Origin: an uncultured Eubacteriales bacterium
GTDB taxonomy: Bacteria; Bacillota; Clostridia; Peptostreptococcales; Anaerovoracaceae
Direction: 5' to 3'
Assembly (NCBI GenBank): GCA_900540145.1
Contig: UQEW01000012.1
Span: forward strand, 1-39,955
DNA: 39,955 bases
The position numbers and the translations under genes were made by a program. The notes under the pieces were generated by a model that worked only from the letters and a program-made list of their open reading frames with translations, did not search any database and had not been told where the DNA came from. Position 1 is the first letter of the stretch; each line of letters starts with the position of its first letter. This document shows positions 6,267-14,507 of the stretch, piece after piece.

Positions 6267-8276
6267 TTATTTACCTCCGTAGTCCTGAATGCCGTTTTTC
6301 AGCCATTCTATGATAGTATTTTCGTCTATAATAGGAACACCCAGTTCTCTGGCTTTTTTATTTTTTGCAGAACCAGATGCAGTGTTATTATTTATAAGAA
6401 AATCAGTTTTCCCACTCACAGAACCTGATACTTTTCCACCTGCTTTTTCAATTTCATTTTTTAAAGCGTCTCTGTTTTCAAAATCATTAAGGCTTCCTGT
6501 TATAACGAATGTCTTTCCACCAAGTGTACTGTAACTTATTTCTTCACTCTCGTCAAGGTGTACCTGCTCCAAAAGGTCTGAAATATTTTTTTTATTCTTT
6601 TCTTTTTCAAAATATTGGCAAAAGCTTTCTGCCATTACGTCTCCAATGCCGTCTATAGTCAAAAGTTCATCAAAAGTGATGTTCTGTATGGCATCCCACT
6701 TATTATGGCAATGTTTAGCTATAAGCCTGGCATTAGCTTTGCCTATACCCGGAATCCCCAAGCTGTACAGAAGCCTCTCGCATGTGGTATTTCGTGCTGC
6801 CTCTACCGACTTTTTCAAATTTTCAAAAGATTTGTCGCCAAATCCTTCCATATTGATTATCACATCCCTGAACTGCTCTACTTTGAACAAATCCGCCGGT
6901 TCTTTGATTAAACCTTTTGCTATCAGTTTTTCTAAAGTCATTTCTGAAAGGCCGTCTATATTCATGCCATCTCTGGAAACAAACAGTGTAAAGCTTTTTA
7001 TTTGCTTGGCCTGGCATTCAGGATTAGGGCATACCAGCGTTTCCACTCCATTCTCATTGTCAATCCTGGTTTTACTTTGGCAAACAGGGCAATTTTTAGG
7101 AATTTGAATGCTATTGCTGCACGTAAGGTTTTCACGTATCTGGGGTATTATCATATTAGCCTTATATACATTTATTCTGTCTCCGATCCCCAGCTTCAGT
7201 TCTCTCATCACGCTGACATTGTGAACAGACGCCCTGCTTACGGTAGTCCCCTCCAGTTCTACAGGATCAAAAATGGCTATAGGATTTATTAAACCTGTTC
7301 TTGACGCACTCCATTCAATTTCCCTCAATACGGTTTCCCGCACCTCGTCCTTCCATTTAAAAGCTATCGAATCTCTTGGAAATTTTGAAGTAGTGCCCAA
7401 TGATTTTCCATATTTAATATCATCGTAAGTCAAAACTAATCCATCTGAAGGTATTGGATTTTTTTCTATACTCTTTTCAAATTCCTCAATCTTACTTTTA
7501 ATAGTATCTGCCTCTACCAGCTTATAATCCACTACTTGAAAGCCTCTTTCTTTCAGCCAGTTAAATTGTTGGCTCCTCAGTTGAAATTCCTGCCCGGAAG
7601 CTGACACCAAATTAAATGCAAAGAACCGGACTCGGCGTTGAGCGGTAATCTGATTGTTTAGTTGTCTTACAGAGCCTGAACAAAGGTTCCTCGGGTTTTT
7701 ATACTTAGACGATTCATCTGCAATACTCTCGTTTATCTTTTCAAAATCATCATAGGAAATCACAGCTTCGCCTCTCAATACCAATTCACCCTTAAAATCA
7801 ATGTTAAGAGGCAGATTAATGAAAGTTTTTGCGTTATTGGTAACTACTTCTCCTACCTGTCCATTTCCTCTGGTTACCGCTTTGTATAGCTTGCCATCTC
7901 TGTAAGTCAGCACTATGGTCAATCCATCCAGCTTCCAAGATAAGATGCCCTTTTGATTCCCCAGCCATGAAACCAGTTGTTCAGGGTCTTTTGTCTTATC
8001 TAAGGAAAGCATTCTTTCCGGATGAGCCTCTTTTATCAGATCTGAAAGCACCTCATATCCAACGTTAATCGTCGGACTGTTGGCCATGACAACTCCCGTT
8101 GCTTTTTCCAATGCTTCAAGCTGGTCATAGAGAGCGTCATACTGTTGGTTTGTCATTATCTCCCGGCTTTCTTGATAATATGCTTTTGACGCATCGTTAA
8201 GCACATCTACCAGTTCTCGCATCTTGTCAAGATTTTTTTCAGAAATCTGATTGTTCTTAGTAATATCTTCGCTCAT
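6267..8276 (-). CDS. ligA: NAD-dependent DNA ligase LigA (variant clostridial type)
   Basis: A 669-residue ligase that seals nicks using NAD+. Domain order is complete: Ia (residues 20-65, AYYQESREIMTNQQYDALYD), nucleotidyltransferase with the catalytic lysine K115 in KLDG, OB-fold, C4 zinc finger (CPVC ... CPNPEC), helix-hairpin-helix repeats (GIPGIGKANA, IDGIGDVMAESF) and a C-terminal BRCT (from GGKTFVITGSL). Several usual positions differ: domain Ia has TNQQYD where most have DAEYD, and TRGNGQVGEVVT replaces TRGDG..GED(V/I)T. I recall this form from other Clostridia. The start at 8276 has AAGGAG eight bases upstream; the upstream in-frame TTG at 8294 has no ribosome site. It follows pcrA closely. 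Confidence 0.95.
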   Translation of the reverse strand: MSEDITKNNQISEKNLDKMRELVDVLNDASKAYYQESREIMTNQQYDALYDQLEALEKATGVVMANSPTINVGYEVLSDLIKEAHPERMLSLDKTKDPEQLVSWLGNQKGILSWKLDGLTIVLTYRDGKLYKAVTRGNGQVGEVVTNNAKTFINLPLNIDFKGELVLRGEAVISYDDFEKINESIADESSKYKNPRNLCSGSVRQLNNQITAQRRVRFFAFNLVSASGQEFQLRSQQFNWLKERGFQVVDYKLVEADTIKSKIEEFEKSIEKNPIPSDGLVLTYDDIKYGKSLGTTSKFPRDSIAFKWKDEVRETVLREIEWSASRTGLINPIAIFDPVELEGTTVSRASVHNVSVMRELKLGIGDRINVYKANMIIPQIRENLTCSNSIQIPKNCPVCQSKTRIDNENGVETLVCPNPECQAKQIKSFTLFVSRDGMNIDGLSEMTLEKLIAKGLIKEPADLFKVEQFRDVIINMEGFGDKSFENLKKSVEAARNTTCERLLYSLGIPGIGKANARLIAKHCHNKWDAIQNITFDELLTIDGIGDVMAESFCQYFEKEKNKKNISDLLEQVHLDESEEISYSTLGGKTFVITGSLNDFENRDALKNEIEKAGGKVSGSVSGKTDFLINNNTASGSAKNKKARELGVPIIDENTIIEWLKNGIQDYGGK

Positions 8277-8300
8277 AATAATTCTCCTTAGCAATTAAAT

Positions 8301-10526
8301 CTAAAGTTTTTTTAGCTGAGCTATACCTTTGGCCAGCTTCTTCCTGCCGACACTGTCAAACATAACCGTTACTGTCTTGTCGTCTTCTTCAATTACAAGC
8401 CCTGTACCGAATTTGCTATGTTCGACCTCGTCTCCCGCCGAAAACGTTTGGTCACCCTTGCTTGTTTTTGATTCAACCACCTTTTTTGCATATCTAAGAG
8501 GGTCATAAGGTTTATGAACCGGCTCAGAAAATCCATCCATATGGCCCGTATCAATACCCAGTCCTATACCGCTACCCCTCTTAGGAACATATACCATATC
8601 ACCTGAACCATCCAAAAGCGCCGGGTCCAATTCCCTCATAAACGCAGATTCTCTTGTAAAGTTTCCCTGTCCATATGTGACACGGTATTCGGCGCTAGTA
8701 AGAAAAAGTCTTTCTTTTGCTCTAGTCATACCCACATAGCAAAGTCTTCTCTCTTCTTCCATCTTTTCTTCTGAATCTATGGAGCGATGGCTTGGGAAAA
8801 GGCCATCTTCCATCCCCGGCATAAATACCACAGGAAACTCCAATCCTTTAGCGCTGTGCAAAGTCATCAGTGTTACTTTCCCCGACTCGGATTCGTACTT
8901 ATCGGCGTCTCCGTCCGTAGCCACTTTTTCAAGAAATTCTGCCAGGGTGGCTTCCTCTCCGGCATCCTTTTTTTCACTTTCAAAATCATATATAAAAGAC
9001 CGAAAATCCAAGAGGTTTTCTATCCTGCCTTCAGCTTCCGGTGTGTTCTGTTCTTCTAATGATTTCATATATCCGGTACGAACCAGCAAGTTGTCATAGA
9101 TGTCGGAAACGGTTAAATTAGCCTCCTCACTTCTGCATAGGTTTATGGCTTCAGCCATCTGCCTTACCGATTCTCTGGCCTTTGAAGGCAGTCCTTCTAC
9201 CACTTCCTCATCAGAAATAACATCCAGCATCGACTGCCCGTTGACATAGGCCAATGCTCTGAGTTTGTCTATGGTTTTAGCTCCTATACCCCTCTTAGGC
9301 TCGTTTATTACTCTCACAAAAGCCATTTCATCTCTCGGATTGACTACCAATCTCATATAGGAAATCATATCTTTTGTTTCTTTTCTCTCATAGAAGCTGA
9401 ATCCTGAAAGTATCTGGTAAGGTATACCTGCTCTCCTCAGTGCATCCTCAAATAGTCTAGACTGAGCATTGGTCCTATAGAGAATTGCAAAATCGTCATA
9501 ACCTCTTCCCGGACGTTCCAACAGCTGAATTTCTTTAGCGATATATGCAGCTTCCTCCTTATCGTTGGCAAGACGTGAATATACGATTTTATGCCCCTTT
9601 TCCTGCTGGGTCCATAGTTTCTTTGATTTGCGGCCTCTGTTATTTTTTATAACTGAGTGAGCTGCAGCCAATATATTCCCTGTGGAGCGATAGTTCTGCT
9701 CAAGCTTTATAACTTTCGCCTGCGGAAAATCCTTTTCAAAGTCAAGTATATTTCTTATGTCGGCTCCCCTCCACTCGTATATGCACTGGTCGTCATCGCC
9801 GACCACGCAAAGGTTTTTGTGGGACTGGGCGAGCAGTTTAACGATTTGATACTGTATGTGATTGGTATCTTGATATTCGTCTACCATTATATATGCAAAT
9901 CTGTTTTGATAGTCCTCCAGGATTTCAGAGTTATCTCTGAGAACGTGATATGCATTTCTAAGCAGATCGTCAAAATCCATCGCATTGTTGTTTTTAAGCT
10001 GTTTCTGATACTCTTTATATATGTTGTATATTATCTTTGTCTTCGGTGTTTCGCCTTCCAGCTCTATGTATTCCTCAGGCCCGTGGTCTGCTTCTTTTTC
10101 CCTGCTTATTATAGCTGATATGTATTGGATGGGATATTCCTTCTGGTCTATATTCTGCTCTTTTAAGATGTTTTTTATCAGCGCTTTTTGGTCCACCGTA
10201 TCGTAAACTACAAAGTTTTTTTCATATCCGACGGCCTCGTAATTTTCTCTCAGAATCCTAAGGCTCATGGAATGAAAAGTCAGTATCCACATGCCGGGAC
10301 AGCTTCCTACCAGCTTTTCTACGCGCTGGCGCATTTCTCCTGCCGCTTTGTTGGTAAAGGTTACGGCCAGTATCTTATACGGGCTTATTCCCTGCTCTAT
10401 GAGATACGCTATTCTGTGAGTCATGGTAGCAGTCTTGCCGCTGCCTGCCCCCGCCAAAATAAGCAGCGGTCCCTCTGTGTGAAGAGCCGCTTCTCTTTGT
10501 TGTTCATTCAAATGCTGTAAATCCAT
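8301..10526 (-). CDS. pcrA: ATP-dependent DNA helicase PcrA (UvrD/Rep family)
   Basis: A 741-residue superfamily 1 3'-5' helicase used in repair, plasmid replication and clearing of RNA polymerase or RecA. Motif I is AGAGSGKT (25-32), motif Ia LAVTFTNKAAGEMRQRV, motif II VDEYQDTN, motif III VGDDDQCIYEWRGA, motif IV LEQNYRST, motif V TLMTLHSAKGLEFPVVF and motif VI EERRLCYVGMTRAKERL. The last 50 residues (GDEVEHSKFGTGLVIEEDD...) are the Tudor-like C-terminal domain that in Bacillus PcrA contacts RNA polymerase. It stands eight bases after a small membrane-protein gene and 24 bases before ligA, the usual pcrA-ligA order. AAGGGG lies upstream of the ATG. Confidence 0.97.
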   Translation of the reverse strand: MDLQHLNEQQREAALHTEGPLLILAGAGSGKTATMTHRIAYLIEQGISPYKILAVTFTNKAAGEMRQRVEKLVGSCPGMWILTFHSMSLRILRENYEAVGYEKNFVVYDTVDQKALIKNILKEQNIDQKEYPIQYISAIISREKEADHGPEEYIELEGETPKTKIIYNIYKEYQKQLKNNNAMDFDDLLRNAYHVLRDNSEILEDYQNRFAYIMVDEYQDTNHIQYQIVKLLAQSHKNLCVVGDDDQCIYEWRGADIRNILDFEKDFPQAKVIKLEQNYRSTGNILAAAHSVIKNNRGRKSKKLWTQQEKGHKIVYSRLANDKEEAAYIAKEIQLLERPGRGYDDFAILYRTNAQSRLFEDALRRAGIPYQILSGFSFYERKETKDMISYMRLVVNPRDEMAFVRVINEPKRGIGAKTIDKLRALAYVNGQSMLDVISDEEVVEGLPSKARESVRQMAEAINLCRSEEANLTVSDIYDNLLVRTGYMKSLEEQNTPEAEGRIENLLDFRSFIYDFESEKKDAGEEATLAEFLEKVATDGDADKYESESGKVTLMTLHSAKGLEFPVVFMPGMEDGLFPSHRSIDSEEKMEEERRLCYVGMTRAKERLFLTSAEYRVTYGQGNFTRESAFMRELDPALLDGSGDMVYVPKRGSGIGLGIDTGHMDGFSEPVHKPYDPLRYAKKVVESKTSKGDQTFSAGDEVEHSKFGTGLVIEEDDKTVTVMFDSVGRKKLAKGIAQLKKL

Positions 10527-10533
10527 TTTATCG

Positions 10534-10812
10534 TTATTTCCCCTTTTTCATTTTGTTTTTTAGGTATTTTGCGTAAATAATATCAAAAGCTATGCCCCAT
10601 ATCACTCCTGTGGCTACACAAAGCGCAATATAAGTGCCTGTGTTTTCTCTGGGCCATAAAAATGCAGATCCGACGCAGCCTATGGTCACCGCTATCATGC
10701 TGTAAATCCGCGCTCTTTTCTTCTGCTTTGCCGCTTCCTCTCTTCTTTCTTGCTTCTTTTCCAATTCCCTTGGGGTAAGCTTTTTCTTTTTCTTATTATT
10801 GCTTTTACTCAT
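10534..10812 (-). CDS. Small basic membrane protein of unknown function
   Basis: A 92-residue protein that I do not recognise. The first 36 residues are extremely charged and lysine-rich (KKKKKLTPRELEKKQERREE) and look helical. Two hydrophobic segments follow (about 37-54 and 61-82), and the protein ends in a basic tail NKMKKGK. It is probably a hairpin in the cell membrane with both ends in the cytoplasm. AAAGG lies upstream of the ATG. It is the first gene of the pcrA-ligA-hydrolase operon, and the extended -10 promoter lies about 70 bases upstream. The context does not prove a link to DNA metabolism. Confidence 0.75.
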   Translation of the reverse strand: MSKSNNKKKKKLTPRELEKKQERREEAAKQKKRARIYSMIAVTIGCVGSAFLWPRENTGTYIALCVATGVIWGIAFDIIYAKYLKNKMKKGK

Positions 10813-10878
10813 TGCGATGCCTTTCTGTTCTCCGCTCTTATCCGATTGTGTCAGAGAAGCCTAATGTTTTCATAAGCA

Positions 10879-10887
10879 ATTATATCA
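10879..10887 (-). promoter_or_regulatory. Extended -10 promoter of the pcrA-ligA operon
   Basis: On the minus strand TGATATAAT, an extended -10 (TGn plus perfect TATAAT). No convincing -35 is seen at 16-18 bases, which is normal for this class. The first start codon is about 70 bases downstream. The remaining bases up to 11036 in this 339-bp gap show nothing I can assign. Confidence 0.6.
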
Positions 10888-11036
10888 TTTTTATGTATCT
10901 CGCGCTACCAATAATACTCCGTTTTCTGTGGAAAGATTGTGCTGCTTTAGCAGAGGGCTGCGCGACGTTTTAACTGCGACACTTGTGCTTCCATTACGTT
11001 GAATTCTCAAAAAAGTATCATATCATGCTTAGTGAC

Positions 11037-11095
11037 AAAAAAGCCACTCCTGGGCGCAGTGATTTCAAAACAAATATCACTGTGCCGGGAGTGGC
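11037..11095 (-). terminator. Terminator of the S10-spc-alpha operon
   Basis: On the minus strand GCCACTCC (11088-11095) pairs with GGAGTGGC (11043-11050), with an inner helix formed by CAGTGAT and ATCACTG around an A/T-rich loop, followed by six T (11042-11037). This long two-part stem lies about 60 bases after the rplQ stop. It is a strong intrinsic terminator. Confidence 0.92.
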
Positions 11096-11113
11096 TTCTC
11101 TTTATATTCGGGC

Positions 11114-11133
11114 GGCCGGCAAAATTGCCGGCC
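11114..11133 (-). other. Perfect GC-rich dyad just after rplQ
   Basis: GGCCGGCAA (11114-11122), two bases, then TTGCCGGCC (11125-11133). The nine-bp perfect stem lies 19 bases after the rplQ stop and before the main terminator. With no T-tract it probably protects the 3' end of the transcript or causes pausing. Confidence 0.6.
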
Positions 11134-11151
11134 GGCTTTCGTGTTTAGGTT

Positions 11152-11493
11152 TTATACTAATTCTAAGAATACGACCTCAGCGTTGTCGCCCTGACGAGGT
11201 CCAAGCTTCAGAATTCTTGTATATCCGCCGTTTCTATCTTCATAGCCCGGCGCAATTTCGTCGAACAATTTTGCAACGACCGTCTCGTCGAAAACAAATT
11301 CAAGAACCTGTCTTCTTGCGTGAAGGTCGCCACGCTTTGCCAACGTAATCATTTTTTCTGCTACTCTTCTGGCTTCCTTAGCTCTGCAATCAGTAGTCTG
11401 GATTCTTCCTTCTCTGAACAGGTCAGTTACAAGGTTTCTCAGCATTGATTTTCTGTGAGCTGAAGGTCTTCCCAGTTTTCTATATCCTGGCAT
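11152..11493 (-). CDS. rplQ: 50S ribosomal protein L17
   Basis: 113 residues, standard bacterial length. The N-terminus MPGYRKLGRPSAHRKSMLRNL is diagnostic, followed by ITTDCRAKEARRVAEKMITLAKRGDLHARRQ. L17 sits near the peptide exit tunnel of the large subunit. It is the last gene of the long ribosomal operon, 86 bases after rpoA, and is followed by two hairpins, the second of which is a strong terminator. Confidence 0.98.
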   Translation of the reverse strand: MPGYRKLGRPSAHRKSMLRNLVTDLFREGRIQTTDCRAKEARRVAEKMITLAKRGDLHARRQVLEFVFDETVVAKLFDEIAPGYEDRNGGYTRILKLGPRQGDNAEVVFLELV

Positions 11494-11579
11494 TTCAAGA
11501 TTCTCCTTTCTTGCAAGTTAACGCAAAGCCAACACGCATCGGCGCCGATTAATACAAGGCCGACGCATATTAATGCGAA

Positions 11580-12524
11580 TTAATCGTCGCTGGGTTTAAG
11601 TCCAAGTCCCAGTTCCTCTAATTTAGCCTTTACTTCATCCAGAGACTTTTTACCGAGGTTTCTAACCTTCATCATATCTTCCTCAGTTTTCTGAGTCAGC
11701 TCTTCTACTGTATTTATTGCTGCTCTCTTCAAGCAGTTAAAGGAACGAACTGAAAGTTCCAGCTCTTCGATAGTCATCTCAAGAGCTTTTTCCTTCTGGT
11801 CTTCTTCCTTTTCAACCATTATTTCCATCGAGCCGGTAGCGTCTGTAAGTTGGATAAACAGATTGAGATGCTCCTGCATTATCTTCGCTCCGATGGAAAC
11901 GCCTTCTTCCGGCGTTATGGAGCCGTCTGTCCAAATTTCCAGCACCAGTCTATCGTAATCGGTAACCTGCCCAACTCTGGTATTTTCCACCGTGAAGTTT
12001 ACTTTTCTCACAGGTGTATATATGGAATCAACAGGAATCACTGAAATAGGTGTGCTTTCTGTCTTGTTCTGCTCTGCCGGAACGTATCCTCTTCCTCTTG
12101 CAAGGTTGATTTCCATCACCAGCGTCGCGTTTTCCTCCAAGGTAGCTATATGCAGATCAGGATTGAATATCTCAATGTCTGAGTCTCCGATTATATCCGC
12201 TGCAGTGACGTTTTTAGGTCCTACAGCGTTTATAATTGCTCTCTTGGTGTTTTCCCCTTCCAATCTGACAGCAAGCTTCTTTAAGTTTAATATGATCTCT
12301 GTAACGTCTTCTTTTACTCCCGGTATTGTTGAGAACTCATGAAGTATTCCGTCGATTTTAACTGATGTGACAGCTGCGCCCGGAAGGGAGCTGAGAAGGA
12401 TTCTCCTCAGGGCATTTCCCAAAGTTGTGCCATAACCTCTTTCCAAAGGTTCTACCACAAATTTGCCGTAGCATCCATCTTCATCAATAAACTTATTGAT
12501 TGTTGGTTTTTCGATTTCTATCAC
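11580..12524 (-). CDS. rpoA: DNA-directed RNA polymerase subunit alpha
   Basis: 314 residues. The N-terminal domain (about 1-225) dimerises and nucleates assembly, with the signatures VEPLERGYGTTLGNALRRILLSSLPG and LARGRGYVPAEQNK. A flexible acidic linker (EKEEDQKEKALEM) leads to the C-terminal domain, which binds UP elements and activators (LELSVRSFNCLKRAAINTVEEL and NLGKKSLDEVKAKLEELGL). It lies between rpsD and rplQ as in most bacteria, so core polymerase is expressed with the ribosome. The ATG follows a GGAGG-like site 55 bases after rpsD. Confidence 0.98.
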   Translation of the reverse strand: MIEIEKPTINKFIDEDGCYGKFVVEPLERGYGTTLGNALRRILLSSLPGAAVTSVKIDGILHEFSTIPGVKEDVTEIILNLKKLAVRLEGENTKRAIINAVGPKNVTAADIIGDSDIEIFNPDLHIATLEENATLVMEINLARGRGYVPAEQNKTESTPISVIPVDSIYTPVRKVNFTVENTRVGQVTDYDRLVLEIWTDGSITPEEGVSIGAKIMQEHLNLFIQLTDATGSMEIMVEKEEDQKEKALEMTIEELELSVRSFNCLKRAAINTVEELTQKTEEDMMKVRNLGKKSLDEVKAKLEELGLGLKPSDD

Positions 12525-12579
12525 TCAAAAACCCTCCCTTTCATTCCAAGTTTCAATGCGCGATTCTTATGACACATTA

Positions 12580-13200
12580 TTACTTGGAGTACAATTCGAC
12601 GATCAAGTGCTCTGCAATTGGAGTATCTATTTCCTCTCTTCTTGGCATAGCAATGACTTTACCTTCTAACTTGTCAACGTCTACGCTCATCCATGAAGGA
12701 ACGGTGATAGACATTTCTTTTATTTCTTTGAACTTAGGTGAACTTGTGCTCTTTTCTTTCACCTTGATAACGTCCCCTGCTTTAACTTCCATTGAAGGAA
12801 TGTTTGCTTTCTTTCCGTTGATAGTGAAATGTCCGTGAGTTACCAGCTGTCTTGCTTCTTTTCTTGAAGCAGCAAAGCCAAGTCTAAACACTACGTTGTC
12901 CAATCTTGTCTCCAGCAAAATAAGTAAGTTGTCACCTGTTTTGCCCTGCTTCTTAGCAGCTTTGTCAAAGAGATTTCTGAACTGAACTTCAGGTACGCCG
13001 TAAAATCTCTTAGCTTTCTGTTTTTCTCTAAGCTGCATAGCGTAGTCTGACTGCTTCTTTCTTGACTGACCGTGCTGTCCAGGAGCGTAATTTCTTCTTT
13101 CGATAGCACACTTAGTGCTGTAGCATCTTTCGCCTTTCAAGAAAAGCTTTTGACCTTCTCTTCTGCACAATTTGCAGTTTGCATCTGTATATCTTGCCAT
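12580..13200 (-). CDS. rpsD: 30S ribosomal protein S4
   Basis: 206 residues. The N-terminus has a zinc-type cluster CKLCRREGQKLFLKGERC with a further cysteine in STKC, typical of the C+ form of S4. The S4 RNA-binding domain begins near RLDNVVFRLGFAASRKEARQLVTHGH. S4 nucleates 30S assembly on 16S rRNA and in many bacteria represses its own operon. In Bacillus subtilis rpsD is a separate gene; here it is inside the alpha operon, between rpsK and rpoA, as in many Clostridia. Confidence 0.98.
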   Translation of the reverse strand: MARYTDANCKLCRREGQKLFLKGERCYSTKCAIERRNYAPGQHGQSRKKQSDYAMQLREKQKAKRFYGVPEVQFRNLFDKAAKKQGKTGDNLLILLETRLDNVVFRLGFAASRKEARQLVTHGHFTINGKKANIPSMEVKAGDVIKVKEKSTSSPKFKEIKEMSITVPSWMSVDVDKLEGKVIAMPRREEIDTPIAEHLIVELYSK

Positions 13201-13221
13201 ATAAATTACTCCTCCTTTCCC

Positions 13222-13620
13222 TTAGACTCTTCTTCTCTTTGGCGGTCTGCATCCGTTATGCGGAATAGGTGTGATATCCTTTATCATTGTGATATCAAGA
13301 CCTGCAGTCTGAAGCGCTCTGATTGCAGCTTCTCTTCCGGAGCCCGGACCTTTTACATAAACTTCTACAGTTTTTAAACCGTGTTCCATAGCGCCTTTAG
13401 CTGCTTCTTCTGCTGCCATCTGCGCTGCGAACGGTGTTGATTTTCTTGATCCTTTGAAACCGAGGGAACCTGCGCTTGACCATGAAAGCGCATTTCCTTC
13501 CATATCAGTAAGAGTAACTAAAGTATTGTTAAAGGTGGATTGGATATGTGCCTGGCCTTTTTCAATGTTCTTACGTTCTCTTCTCTTTTTTCTTACTGCT
13601 TTTTTAACAGTTTTAGCCAT
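13222..13620 (-). CDS. rpsK: 30S ribosomal protein S11
   Basis: 132 residues with the S11 signatures GQAHIQSTFNNTLVTLTDMEGN, KGSRKSTPFAAQMAAE, and the C-terminal DITPIPHNGCRPPKRRRV. S11 lies on the 30S platform near the mRNA exit. It follows rpsM by 16 bases. The NG pair in HNGC is the conserved site that forms iso-aspartate in Escherichia coli. Confidence 0.98.
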   Translation of the reverse strand: MAKTVKKAVRKKRRERKNIEKGQAHIQSTFNNTLVTLTDMEGNALSWSSAGSLGFKGSRKSTPFAAQMAAEEAAKGAMEHGLKTVEVYVKGPGSGREAAIRALQTAGLDITMIKDITPIPHNGCRPPKRRRV

Positions 13621-13636
13621 TACTTCCTAACCTCCT

Positions 13637-14011
13637 TTACTTAGCCTTTTTCTTTCTGCCGACAGTCTTCTTAGGACCTTTGCGGGTTCTTGCATTAGTC
13701 TTAGTTTTCTGACCTCTTACAGGCAGGCCTCTTCTGTGTCTGATTCCTCTGTAGCTTCCTATTTCCATCAGTCTCTTGATGTTGAGGGAAACTTCTCTTC
13801 TCAGATCACCTTCTACTACATATTCAGCGTCAATGATTTTTCTTATTGCACCGGCTTCATCTTCAGTCAGGTCCTTAACTCTTGTGTCAGGGTTAATTCC
13901 TGCCTTTTCCAAAATTGCCAGCGCGGTTGGTCTACCAATTCCATAGATGTAGGTTAAACCGATTTCTACTCTTTTTTCTCTTGGTAAGTCAACACCGGCT
14001 ATACGAGCCAT
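13637..14011 (-). CDS. rpsM: 30S ribosomal protein S13
   Basis: 124 residues, starting MARIAGVDLPREKRVEIGLTY and ending in a basic tail (TNARTRKGPKKTVGRKKKAK) that reaches the decoding region. The middle GIRHRRGLPVRGQKT is the S13 hallmark. S13 contacts the large subunit and the tRNAs. A 123-bp gap with a hairpin and a possible internal promoter precedes it, the largest gap in this half of the operon. Confidence 0.98.
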   Translation of the reverse strand: MARIAGVDLPREKRVEIGLTYIYGIGRPTALAILEKAGINPDTRVKDLTEDEAGAIRKIIDAEYVVEGDLRREVSLNIKRLMEIGSYRGIRHRRGLPVRGQKTKTNARTRKGPKKTVGRKKKAK

Positions 14012-14053
14012 ACTCTTTCTCCTTCCCCTATCTTCCGTCGCTTCTCCGGGTGC

Positions 14054-14083
14054 GATATAGACAGGATCTTAAATATTTTGCAA
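14054..14083 (-). promoter_or_regulatory. Possible internal promoter before rpsM
   Basis: On the minus strand TTGCAA (14078-14083), an 18-base spacer and TATATC (14054-14059), about 45 bases before the rpsM start. The match is moderate. It could give separate control of rpsM-rpsK-rpsD-rpoA-rplQ. Confidence 0.3.
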
Positions 14084-14095
14084 AAGCCTTAATTT

Positions 14096-14119
14096 GAGGC
14101 GGTCCCGGTGTTCCGCCTC
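14096..14119 (-). other. Hairpin in the rpmJ-rpsM gap
   Basis: GAGGCGG and CCGCCTC form a perfect seven-bp stem with a ten-base loop, 16 bases after the rpmJ stop. The minus-strand tail is AAATTAAGG, so it is not a terminator. It may be a processing or regulatory site in the alpha operon. Confidence 0.5.
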
Positions 14120-14134
14120 CGGCACTTTATTAAA

Positions 14135-14248
14135 TCAACCTTGTTTCTGCTTGTGCTTAGGGTTTTCGCAGATGACCATTACCTTGCCATTTCTTTTGAT
14201 GACTTTGCACTTTTCGCAGATAGGTTTTACAGAAGCTCTAACTTTCAT
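14135..14248 (-). CDS. rpmJ: 50S ribosomal protein L36
   Basis: 37 residues, the usual length. The sequence begins MKVRASVKPICEKCKVIKR, and the zinc ligands are C11, C14, C27 and H32. This is the zinc-binding C+ form of L36. The ATG at 14248 follows GGAGGAG. It lies 19 bases after infA, a conserved position. Confidence 0.97.
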   Translation of the reverse strand: MKVRASVKPICEKCKVIKRNGKVMVICENPKHKQKQG

Positions 14249-14267
14249 TTCGACTCCTCCTATTCTG

Positions 14268-14486
14268 TTATTTATCTCTCCAGGTAATTCTGCCTCTTGT
14301 AAGATCATATGGTGAAAGCTCAACTTTTACCTTGTCACCAGGGAGAATTCTTATATAGTTCATCCTTATTTTACCTGAAATATGCGCCAGTACTTCAAAG
14401 CCATTATCCAGTTTAACTTTGAACATAGCGTTTGGCTGTGCGTCTACCACAGTTCCCATCGCTTCAATGACGTCTTTTTTCGCCAT
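14268..14486 (-). CDS. infA: Translation initiation factor IF-1
   Basis: 72 residues, a single S1-like OB-fold. The motifs KDVIEAMGTVVDAQPNAMFKV, VLAHISGKIRMNYIRILPGD and DLTRGRITWR are diagnostic. IF-1 blocks the A site during initiation and helps IF-2 and IF-3. Residue 10 is alanine-methionine where most have E-x-x-G, a minor change. No KOW-domain gene, which some Firmicutes carry between map and infA, is present here. Confidence 0.98.
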   Translation of the reverse strand: MAKKDVIEAMGTVVDAQPNAMFKVKLDNGFEVLAHISGKIRMNYIRILPGDKVKVELSPYDLTRGRITWRDK

Positions 14487-14507
14487 AAATACATCTCCTT
14501 CTTCACA

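Noticed and set aside
8277..8294. Upstream TTG start giving LigA six extra residues
   Set aside because: The AAGGAG ribosome site lies inside this segment and is correctly spaced for the ATG at 8276.
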